From assembly GCA_917880885.1 (NCBI GenBank), contig OU862934.1, positions 32,782,734 to 32,846,733 on the forward strand: a stretch of DNA of 64,000 nt, given 5' to 3'. Positions 32,201-42,380 of this stretch are shown in pieces. Below the pieces are notes generated by a model, which saw only the letters and a list, made by a program, of their open reading frames with translations, had not been told where the DNA came from and ran no database searches. How positions within the stretch are numbered: position 1 is the stretch's first letter; each line of letters begins with the position of its first letter. A program made the position numbers and the translations under genes. The stretch comes from Limnephilus marmoratus (Eukaryota > Arthropoda > Insecta > Trichoptera > Limnephilidae).

Positions 32201-32338
32201 CACTCGCAAACCGCATCAGAGTCACCAGCCGCCACATCACAACCAACCCTTCCGTTGTTCGATGGCAGTAAGGATCGGACACACACAACCACTCGTTCTG
32301 GAAGGCGGGTTCGATTTCCCGATCACCTCGGTATCTGA
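29225..32338 (+). CDS. pol: Gypsy pol polyprotein (protease, RT, RNase H, integrase)
   Basis: The open frame after the gag stop contains, in order, an aspartic protease with DTGAD (29303-29317), reverse transcriptase ([24 protein letters not shown], catalytic YIDD at about 30196), and RNase H ([20 protein letters not shown]). Integrase follows, with a zinc-binding HxxxH...CLQC motif and the DDE triad ([19 protein letters not shown]), and then a GPH-type C-terminal module. The protease start is unusual: family-conserved residues on either side of a run of six T (29261-29266) lie in two different frames. This suggests a one-base change in the run or recoding. The first internal ATG is at 29441. 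Confidence 0.88.
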   Translation, partial: WRPALAPTKSVAFFVTDRVTRTQFLIDTGADLCVFPRRLVQGRPTKATYELAAANGSTIATYGSLTLNLDLGLRRDFTWSFVIADVSRPIIGADFLAKYELLVDVRNKRLLDQVTNLTITGKRSDNKIASIKTVTGTSPYHKLLQQFPDITRPDGARREVRHATLHHINTTPGPPTVERPRRLAPDKLKRAKKEFEAMVRLGIARPSESSWASPLHMVPKKDDQWRPCGDYRRLNARTIPDRYPVRHIQDFAQALSGTKIFSTIDLVRAYNQIPVAPEDIPKTAITTPFGLFEFPVMSFGLRNAAQTFQRFMDEVTRGLDFCYAYIDDILIASTSEEEHLAHLKILFQRLQEYGVVINTAKCHFGLTKVKFLGYLVSDAGTSPLPDKMEAINNYSQPASIKDLRRFLGAINFYRRFIPNAARTQAPLNDLLKGNQKGKQLVSWTAETVEAFSKCKEALAQATLLVHPKCDAPLSIVSDASDTTAGAALHQFVAGHWEPLAFFSKKFSAAEKKYGAYDRELLAIYLAVKYFRHMVEGRSFTIFTDHKPITFAFQQKADKCSPRQFRHLDYISQFTTDIRHVSGKDNIVADALSRVETIDTPLDYAALAADQMCDPELEQHLQGSSSLQLKKINIPGTDAHLYCDVSTTIARPFVTKKFRPAAFNAVHQLAHPGIKATVKLITQRYVWPAIKAETIKLARNCLQCQRSKITRHVSAPLGAFPRPSARFEHVHIDIIVMPSSEGCRYCLTCVDRFTRWPEAFPIPDQEAETVARAFYKGWITRFGTPLRITTDQGRQFESRLFRQLNFLAGTTQIHTTAYHPAANGMVERFHRQLKAAIKCHQNNRWTETLPTVLMGIRAAWRDDLATTSAELVYGEPLRLPGEFLCTARPNVNDDTGSFLKELRKHFNELRPVEGTRHGYGHRFVFKNLPTASHVFLRDDTVKSPLQQPYSGPHKVVRRHERTYTILVKGKEITVSIDRLKPAYVAQDLESFTSHSQTASESPAATSQPTLPLFDGSKDRTHTTTRSGRRVRFPDHLGI

Positions 32339-32375
32339 CTATTCCTCTTTCCACCGCAGCCATGTCTGCGTTGTC

Positions 32376-32389
32376 TGGGGAGGGAGTAC
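32376..32389 (+). promoter_or_regulatory. Polypurine tract
   Basis: TGGGGAGGGAGTAC lies directly before the 3' LTR, the usual plus-strand priming position. Confidence 0.75.
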
Positions 32390-32622
32390 TGTAGCTACCT
32401 GCGCTGTGAGAAGTACTTACTTAAGAATTCAAATTCAAGCAATTCAAATTCCAATTCTTTTGAACAGCAAGCTGAAACAAATTGTACTGTTTATTATTTT
32501 TAACTGTCACACTCCATATGTTGATAACATTGTGAAAATTTTAATGGCACATAAAAAACTATCAACCGATGATTCTAGAGCTTTCTTTTAACTGTGTTTA
32601 CGTAGCACGTTCAATTGCTACA
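32390..32622 (+). repeat. 3' LTR of the gypsy element
   Basis: Same 233 bp as the 5' LTR, followed by TATATATA. Confidence 0.93.
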
Positions 32623-32829
32623 TATATATATTTTTTGTATATATAAAATGTAAAAATGTGTATATTTTATGTACCTGTCTCAATTTAAAAAAAGTAAATG
32701 TCAAAAGAACCCGTTGACAAACTGATATCAATCAGTTTAACGGGACTTAATTTAAAAATCTAAAAAACTGTAAATAAATAATAAAGGAATTTTATTAATA
32801 AAAATAAAAAAAATCGCCAGCAGTTCAAG
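32623..32829 (+). mobile_element. Remainder of the LINE F 3' UTR after the gypsy insertion
   Basis: AT-rich sequence continues the UTR broken at 27955. It includes a small hairpin (CCCGTTGACAAACTGATA ... TCAGTTTAACGGG) near 32710-32743 and ends in an A/T-rich tail with AAATAAATAATAAA near 32772-32785. Confidence 0.55.
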
Positions 32830-33065
32830 TATGAGCACCCCTGGTGTACAGTGTTCCAAGTACGGGCGAATATATGACATGTAAAGGGAGTGTTTATGTT
32901 TCGCAAGGGTTTTGCTGTTCGAATTATAAATCCCATCATTTTATTGGCTTTAAATGACTTCGTCAGTGTGTTGGACAAATTTTAATTTAATATCCAGTGT
33001 CACTCCAAGGTTCCTGACGTAGTTCTACTTCATTGACATGTATGCCGTTCAATGTGTATACACAA
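32830..33065 (-). pseudogene. LINE reverse transcriptase fragment (family E)
   Basis: On the minus strand, MNGIHVNEVE-like, then KANKMMGFIIRTAKPLRNIN and an interrupted continuation. This is the same region as in the LINE at 25.73-25.97 kb, and the + strand word GTGTTCCAAGTRCGGGCGAA is shared by both. Confidence 0.65.
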
Positions 33066-35049
33066 GGGCGGATTTAGGGGGGGGATTTAATTTTATTTAT
33101 TTATTTTTATTACGTGTAAACGTTAATTTCGACCTGATTAAACTTTAACTATCATTAATTCACAAATAATTGTCTAAGTTGCCTCCAAAAGATCAGTATG
33201 TCCAGGAGTGACAGACGTGTGAATCCATCCCTCCCACTGTGATGCAAGGCGATGTTCCGAGAGAGTACGGCTAGAGAAGTCAAAGTGACCCCTTCAACCA
33301 TTCTCTTCCGATCAGGCCTGCAATGCTGCGGTGGGCGCATCCGCCGCCAAGACCCGAACTAACCTCACCCCATGAACCCGGGCACCCCTGCTAAGTCACC
33401 AAATGTAGCGAACCATTTGGGGAGACCAATGGCAGAGGTGTTGGTTATCCAATAAATGGTTCCTGGGGCGGCGGTACCCATACCCGTCTTCCAAACTGTC
33501 TATTTATTTGCGGTCTTACAAACTAATGTACTCGTATTTCAATTTTTTTTTACACACTTATTTTGCTACATTATTGAAAAATTATAAAACTTATGATAAA
33601 AAAATAATTATAAATCCTAGTCCTACTAATATTACTACTGCTACTAATATAAAGGCGAAAGTTTGAATGGATGTTTGTTACTCTTTCACGCAAAAAATAC
33701 TGAATGAACTTTGAAAATTTTTTCACTAATAGAAAGCTACATTATTTGCGAGTAATATAGGCTGTCTATGTGTATATATTGGTAAGCTCTGGCGTTATGA
33801 AATTATTTATTATGCGTTTATTGTCCAGACGAAAAGCAAAACAAATCGTTGCTTGGTAAATATAAGTAATTATATGACGTGCGCTGTCATTTTGTTTAGT
33901 TTACTTTGGATCTCCCCTTGATAGTTAAAATTCAAATATGTAAAAAAAAAATCTATACCTATACTAATATTATAAATGCGAAACTGCGTGTGTTTGATTG
34001 TTACGCTTTAATGGGTGGCACGGGAGCTGTTTGAAAAATGAATGTAACGGGTATGGAGGGGGAGGGGGAATATGGAGGGGGGAGTGGAGTATAGTGTTGA
34101 GTACCTCATACAAGAGGCACCTCAAATGTCCCATGCAAACACATAAAATGACCACCCACCTCACAAAATGAATTTGTACCAACTCTTTTTCTTTGTATTA
34201 CTACAAATGTCATGTCACGTTGCCGCGTACGGGCAAATATGAAGGAGGTACAAATATGAAGGGGGGACAAAAATGAGGTGGTTGGTTTATTGGACTACAT
34301 TCATGTAGTGTTACGTATGGGACAAATGTGAGGTGAGGTGTGAGGTAGTTGGTATAATGGACTACATGTCATGTAACGTTGTCACGCATGGGACAAATAT
34401 GAGGTGAGGCGTGAGGTAGTTGATTGTATTGAACTACATGTCATGTCACTCATCGTATGGGACAAATGTATGAGGTTGTGAGGCGTGAGGTGTGTGTATA
34501 TTGAATGACATTTTTGTATTAGAACCGTGAGGTGGTGATGGGGTGAGCCATTCATATATTATGAATGCCGCACAAGCGTCCCAACTGCTCCAAAAAAAAG
34601 ATTTTTTTTTTAATATTTTTTTATTGTAAATTATTGTTATGTGATTACGCACAAGAGTCCCAACAGCTCCATTTTTTAAAAATATTTTTAATTGTAAATT
34701 ATTGTTATGTGAATACCGCACAAGAGACCCAACTGCTCCAAATTTTTTAAAAATATTTTTTATTGTAAATTATTTTTATGTGAATACCGCACAAGAGACG
34801 CAACTGCTCCCAAGGGAAGGAGGTTGATGAAGACTTATGATGAGGAGGGGGGGGGGGGGGGTTGGCTGAGGGGTGGAATAGAGGAGGGAGGGTTGAGAAG
34901 GGGTGGAAGGGAACGCCAGATTTTTTTTATTCCCCACAAGAATCCCAACCGCCTGGAGCCAGTTGGGACTTAACGACATTACAATTATTATTTCAACAGT
35001 ACCTAATACAAAATACATAAGTATGCTCTTAGATTTTCACGACCAAAAA
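33066..35049. other. Gene-free repeat-rich stretch with two minisatellites
   Basis: The ATGAACCCGGGCACCCC repeat family lies at 33352-33455. A short repeat (TCCTAGTCCTACTAATATTA to GTTTGTTACTCTTTC, 33612-33690) recurs twice inside the hAT gene at 43.1-43.35 kb. Units of about 65-70 bp with GGGACAAATATGAGGTGAGG occur at 34200-34530. Units of about 70-80 bp with GCACAAGAGACCCAACTGCT occur at 34568-34815. G-rich runs lie at 34055-34090 and 34845-34862. No gene. Confidence 0.6.
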
Positions 35050-35277
35050 CTTTTTCGTTATTTGTTTTTGGGATGTTATGCCGTGTTGCGCAACCTCCTT
35101 CTTTAGCCAACGTTTCGGACGGCGTTGTCCATCATCAGGGCAGATCCGGCAGATCCAGACTGTCGGATCTGCCGGATCTGCCCTGGTGATGGACACTGTA
35201 ACGCTGTCCGAAACGTTGGCTAAAGAAGGAGGTAGCGCAATACGGCTTTACACCCAAAAAACAAATAACGAAAAAGT
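35050..35277. repeat. Large palindrome, arms over 100 bp with 8-base loop
   Basis: Bases 35050-35156 pair with 35165-35277. The arms share TTTTTCGTTATTTGTTTTT, CTTCTTTAGCCAACGTTTCG and GGGCAGATCCGGCAGATCC, with few mismatches and small gaps. The loop is AGACTGTC. No coding frame. It may be a foldback transposon or the product of an inverted duplication. Confidence 0.85.
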
Positions 35278-35715
35278 AATACATTGGTTCGTATGAGGTG
35301 ACCCGCAGTCACTTCAATGCCTAAGTACTGTCTTTATTTCAAAATAACGACATATTATTATTACCGCTTTTTCATAACAGATATATTTCATGTAACGTTA
35401 TTTCGTGTAGTATGCTTGTTACTCTGAGGTAGTATGTTACGCGCATAATAATATTATGAACCCTCCGACACAAACTGAATTCAGCGTTTATTATTTATGT
35501 AAAAAGGTACTTACAATAAACTATTTACGTCGCTGATGGTCGTTTTCAAGCATACTTAATAGGCGGTACTATTGCACTGCACTTTGTTGAAAAAACACTT
35601 CACATAAATAAATGTTTTATTGATAATATTGTCTTGTTTAAAATAGTATATTTACACATTATAATGATTTTTTTGAAAAACGGTTTGTTTTGTGTTTACT
35701 TAATTTCATGATAGT
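35278..35715. other. Probable 3' flank of the hAT element
   Basis: AT-rich, no gene. The transposon's terminal inverted repeat should lie here or just left of it, but I could not identify it. Confidence 0.35.
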
Positions 35716-36219
35716 TTACATATTAGCATTCAAAAACAATAACTGTGTTACTTTTTTACCACTTAATCTATTTCTCCTATCGGATATTGTCTGACCGGCT
35801 TTAGATAAAATACGTTCGGACGGGACGGAGGTGGCGACTATGCAGAATCTTCTTTTAACTTGGTCATAAAGCCTGGGGTAGACATCCTTCTTATCATGCC
35901 ACCACCTTAACGGGTCTTGCTTTCGAGGCACCAGAGTTTCTTCAAGAAATCTGTCTATTTCGATGTTACCTTCTGCGGTTGGATTCGAGTTTTTAATGAT
36001 TTCAATAGACTGCTTATCAAATTTATCCAATATTTTCCGTTTTCTGGGTATCGATTGTATGTTCAAATCACTTTGCACAGTCACAATATTATCCTGAGAT
36101 ATACTTAAAGTACTGCCTACAAAGGTTTTTAAATTCCAACATGCCTGGTCACACGAACCTTCATTCTGAAAACCATATTTTTTAAATCTAGGATCCAAAA
36201 GTGAGCTCTCAGCAAAAAT
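35716..36219 (-). pseudogene. hAT transposase C-terminal part (ZBED-like)
   Basis: Reads SSLLDPRFKKYGF, then RKRKILDKFDKQ, DRFLEETLVPRKQDPLRWWH and the dimerisation end VATSVPSERILSKAGQTISD, RNRLSGK. This is the hATC domain (LLDPRFK ... PLxWW ... SERxFSxAG). The rest of the gene continues, on the same strand, at 42381-44160; a LINE of 6.2 kb lies between them. Confidence 0.88.
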
Positions 36220-36754
36220 ACTTCTTTTTTTTTTTTTTTTTTTAATTTATCGTATTTTATTTATTTTGTAGCATTAATATTTTTTTTTTATTAGTAATAG
36301 AAGGTACATAAATTACAAATAATTTTTATACAGTAATTAATTACATTGTAGAATATTTGATGTACCCCCATAATTAAGCAAGGCTTGTGTCTATGGGGGG
36401 GTGTTATTGTATTGCTTTTTTATATCATTCAGTTTAAGTTTTCAGTATAATTTTTGAGGTGAGTTTTAAAATTTTTTATATTGGTATTCATGTTTCTAAT
36501 TTTTTCTGGTAATGAATTAAAAAATTTTGCTCCGAGATATTTATGACTCAATTGTCCAATTTTTTTTTTACATTTTGGAGTGGGAAGTATTGATGTTTGT
36601 CTAAGACTTCTGTTATTTTTAAAGGGTGCAACTTGATTTTTAATATTATCTTTATAAATTTGGAATATGTTGCATGATAAAAGTATAATGCACTTAATTT
36701 TCTGACCTTAAATTGTTTGAATAAAAGTTCTGACGAATATGAGTAGGGTTTTTT

Positions 36755-38190
36755 TTAAATTGTTTTTATTATTAGTTTTTGTGATATGTAAATTGTTTGT
36801 GTTTGATTTTTATATGTACCGCCCCATCCTATAATGCCGTATTGTATAATTGATTGACAGAAAGCGAAGTATGTGGTTCTAAGTAATTTTTCGTTTAAAA
36901 TATCTCTTAAACATCTAAATATATATGTTAGTTTCCTTATTCTGTTGTTCAGAATATTTATGTGTGGAGACCATTTTAAACGCTGGTCTATTGTTATGCC
37001 CAGGTACTTAATATCAGTTTTGCTTTCTATTTTTGAACATGATATATTACATTTGTGGTTTTCTGTATTTGTCACAGAGTGGATTATTAAGTTTATTTCT
37101 TTAGGTGTTTCTTGTTTTTTAATGAAAAATGGTAAATAATAGGTGTTTTTAGAATTTAAAGTCAACAGGTTTTTATCAAACCATAATTTTAGTGCATTGA
37201 TATCTGTATTTGCCATTTTGTTTAATTCAGACCAGGTGTTTGCTTTTAGTAGTAGGACTGTGTCGTCAGCGTAGGAGACAATGTCTCCATATTTAGAAAT
37301 ATTGAATATATCATTAACATATATAATAAATAACAATGGTCCCAAAACTGTACCTTGGGGTATTGAAAAATCGCTATATTTTGAATCGCTGACTTGATTT
37401 AGTAATTTTACTTGTTGTGGTCTTTCATATAAATAACTAGCTATCCATGCTAAGACTTTCCCATTAATTCCTATAGATTTTAATTTATTTATTAATTTTT
37501 TATGTGATATGCTGTCGAAAGCTTTATTCAAGTCTATAAATATTCCGATACATTTTTTATCGGAATCTAGGGCCGTATATAAATAGTTGGTTATTTTTGC
37601 TATCGCGTCGTGAGTACTTGTATTTTTTTTGAAGCCGAATTGATTATCATTAATTATTTTATTTTCATCTAAGAATGTCCAAATTTGTTTTTTTACAATT
37701 TTCTCATATATTTTTGATATATTTGATAGAAGGGGAATCGGGCGGTAATTTTGTGGATCTTTAGGACAGTCTGTTTTATAAATGGGAGTTATAATTGCTC
37801 TTTTGTAATTATTGGGAAACTCGCCATTTGCTAGACTTAGGTTTATTATATGTGTTATTGGGAGAATTAAGTATGTTTTCATCGCTTTTATTGTCTTAGC
37901 ATTTATGTTATCAAAGCCGGGGGCAGAACCTCCTTTTAGTTCCGAAATAGTTCTGTCAATGTCGGCTTCTGTGACTGGCTCAAATTTATTTATTTGACAT
38001 TGTGTTCTGGGTTGTGGATTTGATATATTGGTCGAATTTATGGATTTTGCTAGGTTTTTTCCAACGTTATTAAAATGGTTATTTAAAATATTACAACATT
38101 TTTTGTGTTATTTTGTACATTATATATTAATTTCCCATCTGATATTTTGGATATGTGCTTATATGTTTTATTTTTATTTATTATTTCATT
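36755..38190 (-). pseudogene. LINE A ORF2, reverse transcriptase part
   Basis: From 37882 the frame reads 375 residues: PKDPQNYRPIPLLSNISKIY, QFGFKKNTSTHDAIAKITNY, GIFIDLNKAFDSISHKKLIN, IPQGTVLGPLLFIIYVNDIF and catalytic SYADDTVLL, then KYLGITIDQRLKW and the GIIGWGGTY thumb motif. It is separated from the endonuclease frame by a disrupted stretch at 37.9-38.2 kb, and the C-terminus is frameshifted at 36755. YADD and IPQG identify an active-type LINE RT that has decayed. Confidence 0.85.
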
Positions 38191-39306
38191 TATTGTTGAC
38201 CATATTTTTTATTATTGTCTTTAGCTTCTGTTATAATTTTTGAGTAATAGTCGTTTTTCGTTTTTCTAATTAGAGTAGTTAATATATTTTTATACTTTTT
38301 ATAATATAGTACAATTTTATTGTTAACTAGTGGTCTTTGTATTATTTTATAAAGTTTTTTTTTTCTAATGGCTTTTATTAATCCTAGAGTAATCCATGGT
38401 TTAATTTTTTTTGTTTTTGAATTGGGAACGATCTGTGTTGTTTTTGTTGCTTCTAAAACGTGTTTAGTTAAAGTTTTTTCAAACAGTAAGGCACTTTGGT
38501 TGGTGCATTTATTTTTTAAAACTTCTTCCCATTTTTCATTTATTAATGATTTTTTTAATAATTCATAGTCTATTTGGGAATATGGAAGATTTAATTTGGG
38601 TATTGTGTTTAGTTTTTTATTTGTCTCATGTAATATAAGACACGCGTAATGGTCAGTTATATTAGTTTTCCAAACAGTAGATTTAATATATTTTATTTCA
38701 TTTAAATGTATATTACACCAGATATGGTCTATACATGATGGAGTTTGGTTTTTAATTTCTCGAGTGTTACTATTAATACAAGATTTAAAGTTGAGGTGTG
38801 TCATTATGTTAATGAAATTATTTTTTTCTATTGAGTTATGGTTAGCAGAGATGTTTATATTGAAATCACCACATACAAAAGTAAGAATTTTCGATAATTT
38901 GCTTAGATATTCATATAGTTCATTTATGAAGTTAGTTATTCTTGATTTGTGTGTTCTGTACACTGTTATAATTCAGTATAATTTGTTTTTTAATTTTATA
39001 TCTATTTTTAGACAATTTACATGTTGTATATCAATTTCTTCAATGTTAATAATTTCACACTCGTCATGAACAAATATAATTATACCACTATTTTTATTAA
39101 TTGGTGTTGTTGTTGCGATGCCTTTGTAGTTGGGTAGTGCATTAATGTGTTGATCGTTATTACAGTGCGTTTCTGTTAACACTATGCAGGCGGGCGATAA
39201 AAACAGATCATTTATATTTATCAAAAATTCATCAAGGTTTTTTGCGATGCTTCGAATGTTCATGTGTACTAATAAAAAGGGGGAACTGTTTGTAACGCAC
39301 CACTTA
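38190..39306 (-). pseudogene. LINE A ORF2, AP-type endonuclease part
   Basis: Reads LLVHMNIRSIAKNLDEFL, then a LTETHCN motif, FVCGDFNINIS, CIDHIWCN and NITDHYACL. The GDFN, DHI and TDH motifs are the catalytic signature of AP endonucleases that nick target DNA. The N-terminal codons are separated by the piggyBac element and resume at 41341-41420, in frame once it is excluded. Confidence 0.85.
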
Positions 39307-39310
39307 TTAA

Positions 39311-41340
39311 CCCATATTATCCCAAGCATATCTAGGCTTGTCCGATTTTGATGAAAATTTGGTCTTAGCACCTTATAATGTATGTCATAAAAAATCTATT
39401 TAAAAAAAAAAATTTCATTTATTTGCTGAGTTTTGAAACCGATCGATAAATCGATCAATAGGAATATACCTACATGGGTTGTATTCATAAGAATGTTACT
39501 TATTGTGAAATAAAAAAAATTGTGTATATACCATACTTTATTATTTTTTATAAAAATTATACATTTTAAAACTGTTTGGAATTAATTAAGGCATTGTGTA
39601 TATCTATGAAATTTATTTTTAATGGAAAACGACAGAACATTTCTGATGTAAAGCGACATTGCACGTTGAACATTTCATAAATGTATTTTTATGACATAAT
39701 CCACATCGGGTAGATTTAATTTGGTTGACAATGTGATGGGCCTTTCCATCTAGCCTTATAGAGTCTGGAAACCGTTTTAGAACAGCCAGTGATGACCTAG
39801 GCACCAAAAGTTTACCAATGGAGGTGTTGGAGGCTTCTTTCATTAGAAAATATGTCGTAACTATATACCTGGTAAATGATAATAGATCATGACAATTATT
39901 GCCCTTTTTCGATGCAGGGGATATTTTATATAATTGAAAGGCATTGTTCACACACGCATTGAGAGGGAACATAAGTTGTTGCCAATACCATCTCTTCAGC
40001 CTAATGGAAATTCGGTAGCACCCCACATTTTGATTTAGGCGATCTACGGATTGGCTTTCCATGTATGTGCTGCTTCGCTCCATGTTTTCCATAATAGGGA
40101 ATCATCGATTCATCGATGCTCAAATTTTTGTCGCCGGGATAATGTTTTAGCCATCTGTGGTTGAGTAGATTCCAAAGTGGACGAACTTTTCTAAATTTAT
40201 CATTTGGTGGTAAATTATTATTATCAGCGACATGGAAGTAACGAAGCAAATCTTCAAATCTGTTTCGAGGCATAACAGATCCTACTCCTTGAAAATAGCA
40301 ATCAACTTGTTGTTCCCAATACATTAGGTACCTCGCCACACTGTTATATCCTGACAATAATAATATTCCGATAAAATGTTTTATCTCAGTCACAGTAACT
40401 CTAAAATTGTGTTGCCCTTTCTGAATGGCATTTTTTTCAGGTTCTGAACGCAACAGCTCAAATACCTCTTCATCAAAAAACAACTCGAAAAATTGTATTG
40501 GTGTTTCAACATCTTCAAGGAAACTGGGTATTGTGGTCACTTGTTCAGGCTTATCTGGAATATCTACAGCCCTCCAACGTCTAGATACTGGAACACGTTT
40601 TTTTTTCTGCGGAGGTGGTTTTGCTGATGATGCACTAGGCGTAGGTTGGAGAGTGTGATCGTCCAAGAAACTCTTCCACATCAATACTAGTTTCTGTAGC
40701 AACAGTGGCCCTAAGTTCAGCTTCTGCTAATAGTTGTTGCCTCGACAAATTATTTATATGGGTAAATTCCTCGTCACCACTATCTTCGCCACTTTTATCA
40801 TAATTATCTGGTGGAGTAATATAAATATCAGCCGATAAAATATTCGTGTCATCTTCCAGATATGAAATAATTTCATTTACTGACAAACTGTAACAAAAAC
40901 AACAAAAATATCTAAATAAAACCTTCATATGAATGCATAACAACACACTGGTATATCATCCTACTGATCGAAAAATCGATCACTTTATAAAATACCAATT
41001 TTTCTACCCACAATCAATTTTATAATAATTTCAATATGTTACAATATTGTGACAAACATTATTCTAAGTATAAAACCACAAACATAAATAAAATTATATT
41101 ATAATATACCAAAACTACTTGCGTTTTACGACAAGACATATTTTTTAAGAAAAATTGCCTTACAAACAGTTTAAATTGGAATAATAAACGCGTGAATTGT
41201 GAAACGTCAAAAATACTGCTTGACAACTAATAGTTTCAGGTGTACCAATATAAAAAAATTAAAAACGAATGTGTTCACAATTTCACATAAAAAAATAAAG
41301 TATCAACCGATCAAATAACCGATCACTAGGAAGATATGGG
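39311..41340 (-). mobile_element. piggyBac element, internally deleted, with TTAA duplication
   Basis: The ends CCCATATTATCCC and (reverse complement) CCCATATCTTCCT form the terminal inverted repeat, and TTAA flanks both sides (39307-39310, 41341-41344). Words built on ATCGATC/CGATC recur just inside both ends. At 2030 bp it is shorter than a full piggyBac because part of the transposase core is missing. It sits within the LINE A ORF2, whose frame is restored exactly if the element and one TTAA are removed. Confidence 0.92.
39619..40946 (-). pseudogene. piggyBac transposase, broken
   Basis: Three minus-strand frames follow in order. The first (to 40635) is an acidic N-terminus. The second (40702-40001) has LELFFDEEVFELL-type sequence, HFIGILLLSGY, RNRFEDLLRYFHVADN and NLSIDESMIPYYGKHGAKQH, the first catalytic Asp region of DDE_Tnp_1_7. 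The third has RLKRWYWQQLMFPLNACVNN and a C-terminal Cys-rich domain (CGLCHKNTFMKCSTC ... HQKC). Roughly 200 residues between the GKPIR region and KRWYW are absent, removing later catalytic residues. It cannot be active. Confidence 0.88.
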
Positions 41341-41416
41341 TTAACTTCTTTGATATTTTGACATATTTCTTGGTTTATTTTGTATTTTTCGTCAATTTGT
41401 TTTACTATGTATTCGG

Positions 41417-42376
41417 TCATTTTGAATTATAATTAATTTTTTCTTGAGCAAAGTTAAGCATTTTCAATCTGTGTTTGCATTTTTCACTATTTGATTTGTG
41501 GTCTGTTGGAGTCGTAGTATTAAATTTTAAATTAAGTTCTGTGCAATTAATGCATTTTGGTATTTCGTTCTTATTGTTGCAGTTTTTTAGGTTATGTTCA
41601 CCCGCACAATGAAGGCATATTGGTTTGTTCGGTGGTTGGAGGCAACGCATTGCTGTGTGACCATATTTTTGGCAATGGTAACACTGCATTAGGGGGTTGC
41701 AATCCTCTACTTTAATTTGGTAAAATCCAAGGTTTACGCTTTTTTTCGAAATTAAAAGATTTCTGAGATTTCCACTGGTTTCGAGAATTATATTTTTTTG
41801 TTTAAATTTTTTAATTTGTATGGTTCCTTTGTATTTTATCTGGTTTGGGTCCATTTCGTAAATAATTTTTATGTCTTCATTTTGCAGAATTAAATCAAAT
41901 AAATTCTTCTTGTGTATATTTTTCGTCTATTCCTTTAAAGATCATGCACGGTCTTTTTTTATCAATGCTTTCAACGTGTATTCCTTCAAGTTTTAACTTT
42001 GTAATTTCATTTTTGATGTTGGCCATATCATCCGCTTTTTGTAAATTTATTATTAATTCATTTTTTGATGTCTTCCTGATGCTACTTACTCCGATTCCTA
42101 GTTTAGATATTTTGATGTTCTTCGTGATGGTTTCTTTTATGTCTTCGTTATCATTTTCAGTTTTAATTATAATGGGGTATACAGGAATATTGGGTGTTGT
42201 GTTTTTTCCACTGGTAATGCTAGCGTAACTTCTCGTAGTAGCATTGTTTTCCATATTTTGATATTTTTCTAAGTTACTGATATATTTTCTATCACTGCTG
42301 ATAATGTTTTCTTGTAATTCAATTATTTTATTTTGTAATGACAGACTCTCTTTGTTAATAGCATCTTCCAATTTTG
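41417..42376 (-). pseudogene. LINE A ORF1 (Gag-like, CCHC knuckles)
   Basis: The upstream frame (42392-41895) has a charged, coiled-coil-like start, SYASITSGK, then KTSKNELIINLQKADD and MIFKGIDEKYTQEEF, an RRM-like or PRE_C2HC-type region. After a frameshift near 41880 the second frame carries LGFYQIKVEDC, knuckles CYHCQKYGHTAMRC and CLHCAGEHNLKNC, and a CINC remnant. Such proteins bind the element RNA. The element's 5' UTR and true N-terminus are missing. Confidence 0.85.
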
Positions 42377-42380
42377 TTAT

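Larger units (their letters stand above)
27956..32622 (+). mobile_element. Full-length Ty3/gypsy LTR retrotransposon, young insertion
   Basis: Two 233-bp LTRs (27956-28188 and 32390-32622), starting TGTAGC and ending GCTACA, appear identical by eye. They enclose a primer-binding region, gag, pol and a polypurine tract. TATA lies next to each outer end, consistent with a 4-bp target duplication, though the site is a TA repeat. No env-like frame follows pol. The LTR identity implies a recent insertion. Higher GC content and different codon use set it apart from its surroundings. Confidence 0.95.
36225..42380 (-). mobile_element. LINE A copy inserted in the hAT gene, itself carrying piggyBac
   Basis: The minus-strand element starts within its ORF1 at about 42380 and ends in a poly-A tail (a T-run at 36224-36242 on the + strand). 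Without the piggyBac insertion it is about 4.1 kb. Its flanks are two halves of one hAT transposase. ORF1 stop and ORF2 start overlap as ATGA at 41417-41420. Its 3' part matches 1-887 and 46.3-47.0 kb. A target-site duplication was not clear. Confidence 0.88.
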
